Shown: positions 1 through 8,304 of the stretch, piece by piece | How positions within the stretch are numbered: the first letter of the stretch is position 1 | How the letters are laid out: each line of letters starts with the position of its first letter | DNA from: Bacteroides sp. AN502(2024) | GTDB taxonomy: Bacteria > Bacteroidota > Bacteroidia > Bacteroidales > Bacteroidaceae | NCBI RefSeq assembly: GCF_041227145.1 | Contig: NZ_JBGFSP010000009.1 | Location: 124,001-188,000, forward strand | DNA length: 64,000 bases | Reading direction: 5' to 3' | Program-made: the position numbers and the translations under genes | The notes under the pieces: model-generated | The model's database searches: none | What the model saw: only the letters and a program-made list of their open reading frames with translations | Told to the model about the DNA's origin: nothing

Positions 1-687
1 CAGATAGACTTGACGAACAACCTTACGTGCTTCAATAATTTCATCCGCTCTTAAAATAGGTTTCACATTGAACTTCTCACCATTGATATTCTGGCGGATA
101 ATCAATTTTTCCTCTTCCAATTTCGGATAATCAATAACAACTTTCAGCATAAAACGGTCAACCTGTGCTTCAGGAAGCGGGTAAGTTCCTTCCTGTTCGA
201 TAGGGTTTTGAGTGGCCAATACAAGGAAAGGCTCTGGTAATTTGAATGTTTCTTTGCCAATCGTAACCTGACGTTCCTGCATGGCTTCCAGCAAAGCACT
301 TTGTACTTTTGCAGGAGCACGGTTAATTTCATCAGCTAACACAAAGTTTGCGAAAACTGGTCCTCGCTGCACTTTAAAAGATTCATCTTTCTGACTGTAA
401 ACCATTGTACCGATAACGTCTGCAGGCAATAAATCTGGCGTAAACTGGATACGACTATATTTCGCATCAATCAGAGAAGCAAGTGTTTTAATAGCCAAAG
501 TTTTCGCCAAACCAGGTACACCTTCCAGAAGGACGTGGCCATTGGAAAGTAATCCGATAAGTAGTGATTCAATCAAATGTTTCTGACCAACAATGATTTG
601 GTCCATACCTGTCGTAAGATTGGTAACGAAAGCACTTTGTCTTTCAATCCGCTCATTTAGCTCGCGGATATCAATTGATTCAGCCAT
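1..687 (-). CDS. MoxR-family AAA+ ATPase (3' end outside window)
   Basis: Cytoplasmic AAA+ ATPase of the MoxR group, which usually acts as a chaperone for assembly or metal loading of VWA-domain proteins. The 229 visible residues start MAESIDIREL. Walker A is GVPGLAKT (about residues 56-63) and Walker B is VLADEIN, followed by the sensor motif ATQNP and the family phrase GTYPLPEAQVDRF. The start is the ATG at 685-687, about 80 nt downstream of a good Bacteroides promoter. The C-terminal lid domain (about 100 residues) is cut off by the window edge. In Bacteroides such genes usually precede DUF58 and VWA/BatA-type genes; those would lie outside this window. Family is certain, physiological role unknown. 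Confidence 0.93.
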   Translation of the reverse strand, partial: MAESIDIRELNERIERQSAFVTNLTTGMDQIIVGQKHLIESLLIGLLSNGHVLLEGVPGLAKTLAIKTLASLIDAKYSRIQFTPDLLPADVIGTMVYSQKDESFKVQRGPVFANFVLADEINRAPAKVQSALLEAMQERQVTIGKETFKLPEPFLVLATQNPIEQEGTYPLPEAQVDRFMLKVVIDYPKLEEEKLIIRQNINGEKFNVKPILRADEIIEARKVVRQVYL

Positions 688-730
688 AAATACTTAATAT
701 TTTATTATTTAAATCCCATTAATTTTATGT

Positions 731-757
731 AAGCCTTACCTGTATCTAAGGCTTTTT
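731..757 (-). promoter_or_regulatory. Small hairpin in the moxR mRNA leader
   Basis: Arms AGCCTTA and TAAGGCT pair over 7 bp with an 8-nt loop, just downstream of the predicted moxR start point. It would sit at the 5' end of the transcript, where it could stabilise the mRNA. On the plus strand it is followed by a T-run, so it could also stop antisense transcription. Function is inference. Confidence 0.35.
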
Positions 758-766
758 ATTTTGCCC

Positions 767-797
767 CAAAAGTACGCCATATAATTAACGATTGCAA
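767..797 (-). promoter_or_regulatory. Bacteroides-type promoter of the MoxR gene
   Basis: On the minus strand TACTTTTG (767-774) matches the TAnnTTTG -7 element, and TTG (795-797) lies exactly 20 nt upstream as the -33 element. This is the spacing expected for the Bacteroides primary sigma factor. Transcription would start near 760. Confidence 0.7.
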
Positions 798-871
798 CTA
801 ATTTTTATTAAAAAACAATGCGAAATCTTTAGATTAAGGTACTTTCATACGCTTTTGTACATCCATAACAT

Positions 872-910
872 TTCACCCGGCCCATACAGGATTTACAGGG
901 TCGGGCGAAT
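872..910 (-). terminator. Possible terminator hairpin after the HU-LysM gene
   Basis: G+C-rich arms TTCGCCCGACCC and GGGCCGGGTGAA pair over 12 positions with one wobble and one mismatch, just downstream of the HU-LysM stop. No T-run follows, so termination is not certain. Confidence 0.4.
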
Positions 911-923
911 GAATCATAACTAC

Positions 924-2339
924 TTATTCTTTTGTAAGTTCCGGTATTTCAATTGTTGTGCCATACGGTACATTGTTTGGGTTCTTAATTATCTTCGGAT
1001 TATGCTTCACTATGTATGGCCACATCGCTTTTGTACCATAAAAATGTAAGGAAATCCTAGTTAAGGTTTCTCCTTCTTTGATTGTGTATTTCGTCTTGGT
1101 TCCCGTAATCTTATAAGATGTTGAATCCAGATAGGCAGAAGCATCAGATTGCTGTGAATTTGTTTGAGACTCTGTTTTGACAGGAACAGTTTCTTCTTTT
1201 GGGACAACCGGTTGTGTTGTGGTAGCGATCTCGGATGCATCAGGAGTTATTTCTTTTATGGTATCTTTGCGTTCAATCGTATCAGAAAGCTGTGTTTCCG
1301 GTTGGACGGGTTGAGTGGTCACCGGCAGCATATCCAGTGCACTCTTGTCAGATGAAGAGGAAAATAAATCCGGATAATAAATAAATAGAATAACCCCTCC
1401 ACATAATAACAAAACGATTATAATAACAGCTATTAAATAAGGTACAGGAGATTTTTCCTTTACTAGAGGAGTTGCTTTTTTAGAAACCGGTTGAAATTCC
1501 TGTTCCAATTGGACTGGTTTAATCATTTCTTTTTCAACAGGAGGAATAGAGACCACAGGTCGCAGATTTGCTTTTAAGGGCTCTTGTTCTATAATCTTTT
1601 CGGCAGTGATCTCTTCTTTTTTTTCTTTTATAGGTGCTGGTTGCTGCTCAACGATTGTCACTTCCTTCTTCAAGACCTCTTCGTCTTCCAGCTGTTCTAC
1701 CCTTTCTTCAATGTCGGGTTTTGTAATGGACTCTTCGAACTCTTCAGGAGATGTATGATCAATTGATTCTTGTACCATTACAGATATATCCTCTGCAGTG
1801 GCTGATGCTTCAAAGGATTCTTCTACAGACAGTTGACTGGCTATTTGCTCTTCCTGACTAAACTCTTCTTTTGAAAGATCATCATCAGTACCTTCTTCTA
1901 TCACAGTAGTTCCAAAATCATCATTCATCTCATTCAAAACTACCTGTCCTGATGCTTCCTCTCCTGTTTCTTCTTCTTCCTCTGTCTCTTCTATCGGAGT
2001 ATCTTCCAGAATTGTATTTTCATTCAATACAACAGTTTCAAAGTGAGCAAAAGGTTTATTTATAGTATCCCTTAGATTTGTATCCGGAGAAAATGAGACT
2101 TTCGTATGTCCTTTTATCTGAAAACGTTCTCCAGTGTTGACTTTGACACTTTCCCGGCTATCTACATCAATAAGTTTGAAAGTTCCCAATCCCTTGATTT
2201 TTACAGTCTTCTCATTCTCCAAAGCTTGTTCTATCAAGAGGAAAAACTCTTTGACAAACGCTTCGGCATCTTTCTGGGTCATGCTATGTTTGGCAGCCAA
2301 TAAGTCAGTAAGGTCTTGAATTGTCAGTCTTTCATTCAT
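924..2339 (-). CDS. HU-type DNA-binding domain fused through a membrane helix to LysM
   Basis: 471 residues with an unusual order. Residues 1-95 are a HU/IHF-like DNA-binding domain (GLGTFKL and the arm region KVSFSPDTNLRDTIN). Residues about 110-295 are a very acidic, low-complexity linker rich in E. Residues about 301-323 are one hydrophobic helix preceded by lysines, which predicts N-inside/C-outside topology. A Thr/Ser/Gln-rich spacer follows, and residues about 415-468 are a LysM domain (YTIKEGETLTRISLHFYGT ... VPYGTTIEIP). The parts are seen in sequence; the role is inference: one molecule could hold DNA in the cytoplasm and peptidoglycan in the periplasm. It lies 12 bp after a normal HU gene on the same strand, suggesting duplication of HU followed by fusion. 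Such proteins are normally annotated only as HU family. Confidence 0.88.
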   Translation of the reverse strand: MNERLTIQDLTDLLAAKHSMTQKDAEAFVKEFFLLIEQALENEKTVKIKGLGTFKLIDVDSRESVKVNTGERFQIKGHTKVSFSPDTNLRDTINKPFAHFETVVLNENTILEDTPIEETEEEEETGEEASGQVVLNEMNDDFGTTVIEEGTDDDLSKEEFSQEEQIASQLSVEESFEASATAEDISVMVQESIDHTSPEEFEESITKPDIEERVEQLEDEEVLKKEVTIVEQQPAPIKEKKEEITAEKIIEQEPLKANLRPVVSIPPVEKEMIKPVQLEQEFQPVSKKATPLVKEKSPVPYLIAVIIIVLLLCGGVILFIYYPDLFSSSSDKSALDMLPVTTQPVQPETQLSDTIERKDTIKEITPDASEIATTTQPVVPKEETVPVKTESQTNSQQSDASAYLDSTSYKITGTKTKYTIKEGETLTRISLHFYGTKAMWPYIVKHNPKIIKNPNNVPYGTTIEIPELTKE

Positions 2340-2351
2340 AACGGGAAATAT

Positions 2352-2630
2352 TTATTTAAACTTATCTTTCAATGTATTGCTGGGTCTATAAGATAGTACC
2401 AATTTAGGTGGCACCAGCATACGCTGTTTACTTACCGGATTGATTGAAATTCGTTCCGCTTTCTTTTTTACTTCAAAAGAACCGAATCCTTGAATTACAA
2501 TCACATTGCCTTCTTCCAATTCTTGTGTCATACTAAATAACAAAGAACCCATCAATTCGGCAGTATCTTTGATTGTATATCCCAATCTTTCCGCTAGTTC
2601 GGATGTAAATTCCTTATTGTTCATAGTCAT
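2352..2630 (-). CDS. HU-family DNA-binding protein
   Basis: 92-residue stand-alone HU/IHF-like histone-like protein that bends DNA and compacts the nucleoid. The family core is visible: GFGSFEVKKKAERISINP followed by a PPKLVLSYRPSNTLKD C-terminus. The ATG at 2628-2630 lies inside the 3' end of rimO (17-bp overlap); a second in-frame ATG is at 2622-2624. Co-directional with rimO upstream and with the HU-LysM gene 12 bp downstream, so the three are probably co-transcribed. Confidence 0.93.
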   Translation of the reverse strand: MTMNNKEFTSELAERLGYTIKDTAELMGSLLFSMTQELEEGNVIVIQGFGSFEVKKKAERISINPVSKQRMLVPPKLVLSYRPSNTLKDKFK

Positions 2631-3927
2631 TTATAATCTTTGCATATAAATCAAAATCATCCGCATTTTCCACTTCTGCCTGATAAAACTGCCCGATCTT
2701 AAGTTCTCTCTCTGAACGATCAATTAAGACTTCCGGATCTACTTCCGGTGAATCAAATTCTGTCCGTCCGATATAATATCCCCCTTCCAGACGATCGATG
2801 ATAACTTTCATCTGCCTACCTATCTTTTCCGCACTTAGCTCTGCCGAAATACCTTGTTGAATATTCATCAATTCATCAAGTCGGGCTTGTTTAACCTCCT
2901 GTGGGATAGAGTCTTCGTATGTTTCTGCTGCATAAGTCCCTTCTTCTTCGGAATATGCGAAAGCGCCCATTCGATCAAAACGTACTTTACGTACAAATTC
3001 TTTGAGTTCCTCGAAGTCGTCCTCTGTTTCTCCGGGATGTCCTACCATTAAAGTCGTCCTCAAGTGAATGCCTGGCACTTCTTTACGAAATTGTTTGATC
3101 AACTGGTAAGTATCCTTTTTGCTCACTTGTCGGCGCATTAATTTCAACATATTGTCACTAATGTGCTGAAGGGCAATGTCCATATATTTGCATACATTGT
3201 CTCGTTCCCGCATAACCCGGAATAAATCTGTTGGGAAATGCGCAGGATAGGCATAATGCAAGCGAATCCATTCTACTCCAGGTATATCGGAAATACGTTC
3301 AATCAATTCCGGAAGCATTTGCTTCTTGTACCGATCAACACCATAATAAGTCAATTCTTGTGCAATCACCTGAAATTCTTTTACGCCTTGTGATACCAAG
3401 TATCGCACTTCGTCCAGAATTTCTTCCATTGGTTTGGAAATATGGCGTCCCGTAATAATGGGGATAGCACAATAAGAACATTTACGATCGCACCCTTCTG
3501 AAATTTTCAGGTAAGCATAATGCTGGGGAGTTGTCAATGTCCGCTCGATATACAATTCATTATGATAAACCTTTCCTAAATCCTGTAAAAGCTCCTTCCA
3601 ATTAAACTTTCCATAAAATTTATCTACCTGTGGTATCTCAACAGCTAATTCCTTGAGATAACGTTCGGACAGACACCCCATCACAAAAAGTTTCTTTAAA
3701 TCTCCCTCTTCTTTTCTTTCAGCGAATTCCAGAATCATATTTATGGATTCCTCTTTGGCATCACCAATAAAACCACATGTATTGATTACCGCAATTTCTC
3801 CTTGCGGATTTTCCGTGTCATGAGTTACGTTGTATCCGACTTCCTTTAATTGGCGCATTAGCTGCTCGGAGTCAACCAAATTCTTAGAACATCCTAAGGT
3901 AATAATATCTATTGTCTTTCTTTTCAT
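2614..3927 (-). CDS. rimO: Ribosomal protein S12 methylthiotransferase RimO
   Basis: 437-residue radical-SAM enzyme that adds a methylthio group to an aspartate of ribosomal protein S12. The N-terminal MTTase domain has TLGCSKNLVDSEQL. The radical-SAM cluster motif is CDRKCSYCAIP (CxxxCxxC, near residue 148), and the C-terminus is a TRAM-like domain (QMKVIIDRLEGGYYIGRTEFDSPEVD). The SKNLVDSE signature separates RimO from MiaB. Length is normal. Its ATG overlaps the stop of ftsY by 4 bp (ATGA), a translational-coupling arrangement, and its 3' end overlaps the HU gene. Confidence 0.95.
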   Translation of the reverse strand: MKRKTIDIITLGCSKNLVDSEQLMRQLKEVGYNVTHDTENPQGEIAVINTCGFIGDAKEESINMILEFAERKEEGDLKKLFVMGCLSERYLKELAVEIPQVDKFYGKFNWKELLQDLGKVYHNELYIERTLTTPQHYAYLKISEGCDRKCSYCAIPIITGRHISKPMEEILDEVRYLVSQGVKEFQVIAQELTYYGVDRYKKQMLPELIERISDIPGVEWIRLHYAYPAHFPTDLFRVMRERDNVCKYMDIALQHISDNMLKLMRRQVSKKDTYQLIKQFRKEVPGIHLRTTLMVGHPGETEDDFEELKEFVRKVRFDRMGAFAYSEEEGTYAAETYEDSIPQEVKQARLDELMNIQQGISAELSAEKIGRQMKVIIDRLEGGYYIGRTEFDSPEVDPEVLIDRSERELKIGQFYQAEVENADDFDLYAKIINDYEQ

Positions 3928-4883
3928 GCATTTTCTCCAAACAAGGAATCAACGAATTCATTTTTACGGAATACTTGTAGATCTTCCATACCTTCACCTA
4001 GTCCAATATATTTAACAGGGATTTTGAATTGGTCAGAAATTCCGATCACAACACCACCTTTAGCGGTTCCATCAAGCTTAGTGATGGCCATAGCGGTAAC
4101 TTCTGTTGCCAAAGTAAATTGCTTGGCTTGTTCAAATGCATTTTGTCCGGTGGAACCGTCCAATACCAGTAAAACTTCATCCGGTGCATCAGATACCACC
4201 TTTTTCATCACATTCTTAATTTTGGTCAACTCGTTCATTAGGCCTACCTTATTGTGCAAACGACCGGCTGTATCAATAATAACCACATCCGCGTTATTGG
4301 CAACGGCAGAACTAATAGTATCGTACGCTACAGATGCCGGATCCGCTCCCATTTTCTGTTTGACCACGGGAACTCCTACCCGTTCTCCCCAAATCATTAA
4401 CTGTTCCACAGCTGCAGCACGGAAAGTATCAGCGGCTCCCAAATAAACGGATTTACCAGCTTTCTTGAATTGATAAGCCAGCTTACCAATGGTTGTTGTT
4501 TTACCTACCCCATTTACTCCCACAACCATGATGACATAAGGTTTCTTTGTGCTAGGTATGTCAAAATCAGTTACATCATCCGAATTGTTTTCAGTGAGTA
4601 GAGCTGCTATTTCGTCACGTAATATAAGATTCAATTCCTGAGTATTTACGTACTTATCTGCTGCAGCACGTTTTTCGATACGCTTGATAATATTTAAAGT
4701 TGTTTCTACACCTACATCAGATGTGATCAGCACTTCTTCCAGATTATCTAATACTTCATCGTCAACTTTTGATTTGCCAGCCACGGCACGAGCTATTTTA
4801 CTGAACACGCCCTCTTTGGTTTTAGATAATCCTTTATCTAAAGTTTCCTTCTTCTCCTTTGAAAAAAAACTAAAAAATCCCAT
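3924..4883 (-). CDS. ftsY: Signal recognition particle receptor FtsY
   Basis: 319-residue SRP receptor GTPase that docks ribosome-nascent chain-SRP complexes at the inner membrane. G-domain motifs are in order: GVNGVGKTTTIGKLA (G1), DTFRAAA, DTAGR (G3), TKLDG (G4) and the closing GxGE. An NG-type N domain with almost no acidic A-domain precedes them, as usual in Bacteroidetes. An in-frame start exists at 4955, but the start at 4883 (MGFFSFFSKEK) is preferred: its amphipathic, lysine-rich N-terminus is typical and the upstream codons look non-coding. Followed by rimO with an ATGA overlap. Confidence 0.95.
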   Translation of the reverse strand: MGFFSFFSKEKKETLDKGLSKTKEGVFSKIARAVAGKSKVDDEVLDNLEEVLITSDVGVETTLNIIKRIEKRAAADKYVNTQELNLILRDEIAALLTENNSDDVTDFDIPSTKKPYVIMVVGVNGVGKTTTIGKLAYQFKKAGKSVYLGAADTFRAAAVEQLMIWGERVGVPVVKQKMGADPASVAYDTISSAVANNADVVIIDTAGRLHNKVGLMNELTKIKNVMKKVVSDAPDEVLLVLDGSTGQNAFEQAKQFTLATEVTAMAITKLDGTAKGGVVIGISDQFKIPVKYIGLGEGMEDLQVFRKNEFVDSLFGENA

Positions 4884-4960
4884 ATTTACACTTATTTGTA
4901 TAGTACATTTGCTACAAAGATATAACAAAGGATTGGAAAAGTAAAAAAGAAGCAATAAAA

Positions 4961-4993
4961 AATCCCCTCATTGTTCGCTAATGAGAGGATTTT
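4961..4993 (-). terminator. Rho-independent terminator of the rpmB-rpmG-DUF4295 operon
   Basis: Hairpin with arms close to AATCCTCTCATT and AATGAGGGGATT around a 7-nt loop, followed on the minus strand by a T6 run. It separates the ribosomal-protein operon from ftsY. Confidence 0.75.
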
Positions 4994-5020
4994 GCAGTTA
5001 TAGCGTATATGCTATTTCGA

Positions 5021-5179
5021 TTATTTTTTGAAAAAGTCTTGCACTTTTTCGTTTGGAACCATTTGTTCATCAAAAACGTATGCTCCGGTTTTCGGAGATT
5101 TTACCATTTTGATAACCTTGGTATAAGCACGACCTTCTTTAGAACCTTCGTGCAAACTTGCTACTGTTTTCTTTGCCAT
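5021..5179 (-). CDS. DUF4295 small basic protein
   Basis: 52 residues starting MAKKTVASLHEGSKEGRAY and ending VQDFFKK. It belongs to the Bacteroidetes-specific DUF4295 family, consistently encoded beside the L28 and L33 genes and therefore suspected to be ribosome-associated. Basic, without a signal peptide. It is the last gene of the rpmB-rpmG-DUF4295 operon; the ATG is at 5177-5179, 17 bp after the rpmG stop. A terminator follows. Confidence 0.88.
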   Translation of the reverse strand: MAKKTVASLHEGSKEGRAYTKVIKMVKSPKTGAYVFDEQMVPNEKVQDFFKK

Positions 5180-5196
5180 GGGGTTATACTACTTTA

Positions 5197-5385
5197 TTAT
5201 TTAATTTCTTTGTGTACTGTTACTCTCTTTAGAATCGGGTTGTATTTTTTCAACTCAAGTCTCTCTGTAGTATTCTTTCTGTTCTTAGTTGTGATATAAC
5301 GAGATGTTCCCGGCATTCCACTGTCCTTGTGTTCTGTACATTCCAGAATCACTTGTACTCTGTTACCTTTTGCTTTCTTTGCCAT
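5197..5385 (-). CDS. rpmG: 50S ribosomal protein L33
   Basis: 62-residue large-subunit protein ([19 protein letters not shown] ... [15 protein letters not shown]). It contains the L33 core [23 protein letters not shown]. Instead of the CxxC zinc ribbon there is a single Cys (LECTEHK), so this is a zinc-free form. It lies between rpmB and DUF4295 in one operon. Confidence 0.95.
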   Translation of the reverse strand: MAKKAKGNRVQVILECTEHKDSGMPGTSRYITTKNRKNTTERLELKKYNPILKRVTVHKEIK

Positions 5386-5406
5386 TGTAAGTTTTCTCCT
5401 CTACGT

Positions 5407-5667
5407 TTAGCCGATTACTTTAATGCTTTTCCAATCACAATAACCTTTAGCTACTGCTTCAGTCAGCGCAGCATCCAGTCCTTTTTTGTTGATAATACGC
5501 AACCCGTTAGCGCAAATGCTAAGGCTGATCCAACAATCTTGTTCTACATAGTAGAACTTCTTGTTAAACAAGTTCAAATCAAAGGTTCTTTTAGTTCTTC
5601 TCTTTGAATGTGAAACATTGTTGCCAATCATGGCTTTCTTTCCGGTAATTTGACAAATCTTCGACAT
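5407..5667 (-). CDS. rpmB: 50S ribosomal protein L28
   Basis: 86-residue L28 of the large subunit. It begins [21 protein letters not shown], the family signature, followed by [19 protein letters not shown] and the [23 protein letters not shown] core. First gene of a three-gene operon read from a clear promoter at 5718-5748. Confidence 0.96.
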   Translation of the reverse strand: MSKICQITGKKAMIGNNVSHSKRRTKRTFDLNLFNKKFYYVEQDCWISLSICANGLRIINKKGLDAALTEAVAKGYCDWKSIKVIG

Positions 5668-5717
5668 TTCTATCTTATTTTTATAGTTTTATATCTATGC
5701 TTATTTCAAACAGGACG

Positions 5718-5748
5718 CAAAGTAAGCACTTTTATCCGTATAAAACAA
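5718..5748 (-). promoter_or_regulatory. Promoter of the rpmB operon
   Basis: Minus strand TTG (5746-5748), then 20 nt, then TTACTTTG (5718-5725), which matches the TAnnTTTG element at all but one position. It lies 50 nt upstream of rpmB. Confidence 0.65.
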
Positions 5749-5789
5749 GAAATTCTTAAAATAATTCACTTCTAGGCACCTATTTTTCT

Positions 5790-7022
5790 TTATTTGAGTA
5801 AATCTCGTAGCATCAATAGTACGTTATTGCCCGCTCTTTCGATATTCATACTTCTTCCGCGGTTCGTTTCCTGTTTGTAAGTGCGAATTTGGTTTTTATA
5901 ACCGGCAGCTATCCAAACAGTTCCCACCGGTTTCTCAGGAGTACCACCTCCGGGACCTGCTATCCCTGAAGTAGCAATGGCGCAATCGGTTTTTAACGCT
6001 TTCATCGCACCTTTTACCATTTCAATCACTGTTTCTTCGCTGACGGCTCCGTGTTGCTCCAATGTTTCGGAGGAAACGTGTAAAAGTTCCATTTTTACTT
6101 CATTAGAATAGGCCACTACGCTTCCGTTAAAATATTCAGAACTACCGGCAATAGAAGTCAAACGTGCGGCAATACTGCCTCCGGTACAACTTTCTGCGGT
6201 GGAAACGGTTAATTTCTTCTTTTTTAAAAGTTCACCGACTATAACCTCCAATGCCGTATCTTCTTCACTGAAAATGTTTTCATCAAGTATTTTCTTTAAT
6301 TTTACCTTTTCACGTTCAAGAATAACTTTTACTTCTTCCTTGTTTTGTCCGCGCCCTGTCAGTCTAAGACGAATAACACCTGGTTTAGGCAAATATGCCA
6401 GTTTAATACATTCTGGCAGAGCACTCTCCCATTCTTCCAGTTTTTCTGCCAATACAGATTCCGGATAGTGTTGTACGAGAAATGTTTGATGCATAATCAC
6501 ATCCATTTGAAACCTCTCGTGCAGCTTAGGTAATACGCTTTCTGTCATTACGGCAGTCATCTCTTGCGGAACGCCCGGCATGGAAACAAGTACCTTTCCA
6601 TCTCTTTCAAACCAGCTGACAGAGGCACTTCCTACAGGATTATTTATCACCGTACAATCTTTCGGAACCATTGCCTGGCTTTTGTTGAGTGTATTCATCG
6701 GTATTTTTCCTGCCAGTACCCGTTTTACATTTTCGAACACTTCTTTGTTGAAAACCAGTTCCGTATGAAAGTATTTGCATAGAGTTTGTTTAGTGATATC
6801 GTCTTTAGTAGGCCCAAGTCCTCCGGTTACTAAAACAATATTCACCCTTTCCATCGCATTATCAATCGCTTCCATGATTTCCTTTTCACGGTCGCGAATT
6901 GAAACAATACGCAGAACTTCAATGCCTATTTTATTTAATTCCTGCCCTATCCAAGCTGAATTAGTGTCTACAACCTGCCCTATCAGTAGCTCATCGCCAA
7001 TGGTTATTATTTCGGCAAACAT
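5790..7022 (-). CDS. cinA: CinA: competence/damage-inducible protein with NMN deamidase domain
   Basis: 410 residues. The N-terminal COG1058/MoCF-like domain (residues 1-170) has [20 protein letters not shown] and [13 protein letters not shown]; in other CinA proteins it has ADP-ribose pyrophosphatase activity. The C-terminal PncC domain (about 250-410) has [20 protein letters not shown] and [23 protein letters not shown], the nicotinamide-nucleotide amidase of NAD salvage. Full-length two-domain form. It lies downstream of tsaD on the same strand, with a 164-bp gap. Confidence 0.95.
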   Translation of the reverse strand: MFAEIITIGDELLIGQVVDTNSAWIGQELNKIGIEVLRIVSIRDREKEIMEAIDNAMERVNIVLVTGGLGPTKDDITKQTLCKYFHTELVFNKEVFENVKRVLAGKIPMNTLNKSQAMVPKDCTVINNPVGSASVSWFERDGKVLVSMPGVPQEMTAVMTESVLPKLHERFQMDVIMHQTFLVQHYPESVLAEKLEEWESALPECIKLAYLPKPGVIRLRLTGRGQNKEEVKVILEREKVKLKKILDENIFSEEDTALEVIVGELLKKKKLTVSTAESCTGGSIAARLTSIAGSSEYFNGSVVAYSNEVKMELLHVSSETLEQHGAVSEETVIEMVKGAMKALKTDCAIATSGIAGPGGGTPEKPVGTVWIAAGYKNQIRTYKQETNRGRSMNIERAGNNVLLMLRDLLK

Positions 7023-7186
7023 ACTTTTTATTTTTAATCCTATATACTCGTTGGTTGAATTAAAATTTCAATGATATACGTAACTCCATAGCAAATGAAG
7101 TCCGAATTCTTGAAACCTGCAAGGATTTTGCAGGAAATTATGTAAATGAACTCGGTAACGTGCCTGGAACAGTAAGATATACCCCA

Positions 7187-8206
7187 TCATAACGTTACAC
7201 GAGAATAAGCCGGAAGATCAATAGAACAAAAGTCCTTATCCAAATATTTGAAATATCCGGTAATAGCTATCATGGCTGCATTATCAGTAGTATAACTGAA
7301 TTTAGGGATGAAGATATTCCAGTTGTATTTTCCGGCGTGTTCCCGGAAGGCATTGCGCAATCCGTTATTTGCAGAAACTCCTCCGGCCACAGCTATTTCG
7401 TTAATTTTATATTCTTTGGCAGCTTTCCGTAATTTATCCATCAGGATATCTACCACAGTAGCTTCCAATGATGCTGCAAGATCCATTTTATGGTGTTCTA
7501 TAAAATCCGAATCATCTTTTAACCAGTCACGCAGGGAGTATAAAAAAGAAGTCTTCAATCCGCTGAAACTGTAATCCAGACCAGGGATATGTGGTTTGCT
7601 GAATGTGAAAGCTTTCGGATTTCCCTGACGGGCCAGCTTGTCAATGATCGGTCCGCCCGGATAACCGAGTCCCATCACCTTAGAACATTTATCAATTGCT
7701 TCACCTGCGGCATCGTCAATAGTCTGTCCTAGAATCTCCATATCATTGTAGGCTTTAACCAATATGATTTGCGAATTACCTCCAGATACCAGTAGGCAGA
7801 GAAACGGGAAAACTGGTTGTTTTTCTGCTTCTCCTTCGACTTTAATAAAATGAGCTAAAACATGTCCTGTCAGATGATTAACATCAATCATTGGAATACT
7901 TAAAGAACGAGCAAATCCTTTTGCAAAGGAGACTCCAACAAGCAAAGATCCCATTAATCCTGGTCCACGAGTGAAAGCTACTGCGCTTAACTCTTCTTTG
8001 GTGACACCGGCACGTTTTAGTGCTTCGTGCACTACCGGTACGATGTTTTGTTGGTGTGCCCGCGAAGCTAGTTCAGGTACTACTCCACCGTATGCTTCAT
8101 GTACGGCTTGGCTTGATACCACATTTGACAGCAAATAACCATCCTTGATTACGGCTGCCGACGTATCGTCACAGGAAGATTCAATTCCTAATATTATTGC
8201 ACTCAT
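7187..8206 (-). CDS. tsaD: tRNA N6-adenosine threonylcarbamoyltransferase TsaD
   Basis: 339 residues. Transfers threonylcarbamoyl from TC-AMP to A37 of ANN-decoding tRNAs, together with TsaB and TsaE. The metal-binding HxxxH is in VNHLTGHVLAHF. The ASKHA fold motifs are GIESSCDDTSAAV at the N-terminus and AVAGGVSANNGLR and YTTDNAAMIA near the C-terminus. Normal length. Divergent from the TamB-like gene, sharing a 100-bp intergenic region with back-to-back promoters. Confidence 0.97.
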   Translation of the reverse strand: MSAIILGIESSCDDTSAAVIKDGYLLSNVVSSQAVHEAYGGVVPELASRAHQQNIVPVVHEALKRAGVTKEELSAVAFTRGPGLMGSLLVGVSFAKGFARSLSIPMIDVNHLTGHVLAHFIKVEGEAEKQPVFPFLCLLVSGGNSQIILVKAYNDMEILGQTIDDAAGEAIDKCSKVMGLGYPGGPIIDKLARQGNPKAFTFSKPHIPGLDYSFSGLKTSFLYSLRDWLKDDSDFIEHHKMDLAASLEATVVDILMDKLRKAAKEYKINEIAVAGGVSANNGLRNAFREHAGKYNWNIFIPKFSYTTDNAAMIAITGYFKYLDKDFCSIDLPAYSRVTL

Positions 8207-8230
8207 AAATATTTAAACTATTAAACGGTG

Positions 8231-8238
8231 CAAAAGTA
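8231..8238 (-). promoter_or_regulatory. Probable -7 element of the tsaD promoter
   Basis: TACTTTTG on the minus strand fits TAnnTTTG, 25 nt upstream of the tsaD ATG. No clear TTG is seen at -33. Confidence 0.45.
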
Positions 8239-8272
8239 ATCATAAAACTACGATTCGTAACGAACTATTTTA

Positions 8273-8280
8273 TATTTTTG
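8273..8280 (+). promoter_or_regulatory. Probable -7 element of the TamB-like gene
   Basis: TATTTTTG on the plus strand fits TAnnTTTG. Transcription would start near 8286, so the mRNA would include the in-frame codons from about 8293 that encode the N-terminal membrane helix. Confidence 0.45.
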
Positions 8281-8304
8281 TTCGCAAAATAAAAGTTATC
8301 GCAT

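Noticed and set aside
4884..4955. N-terminal extension of FtsY
   Set aside because: The extra 24 residues are hydrophobic and unlike the family; the ATG at 4881-4883 gives the normal FtsY start.
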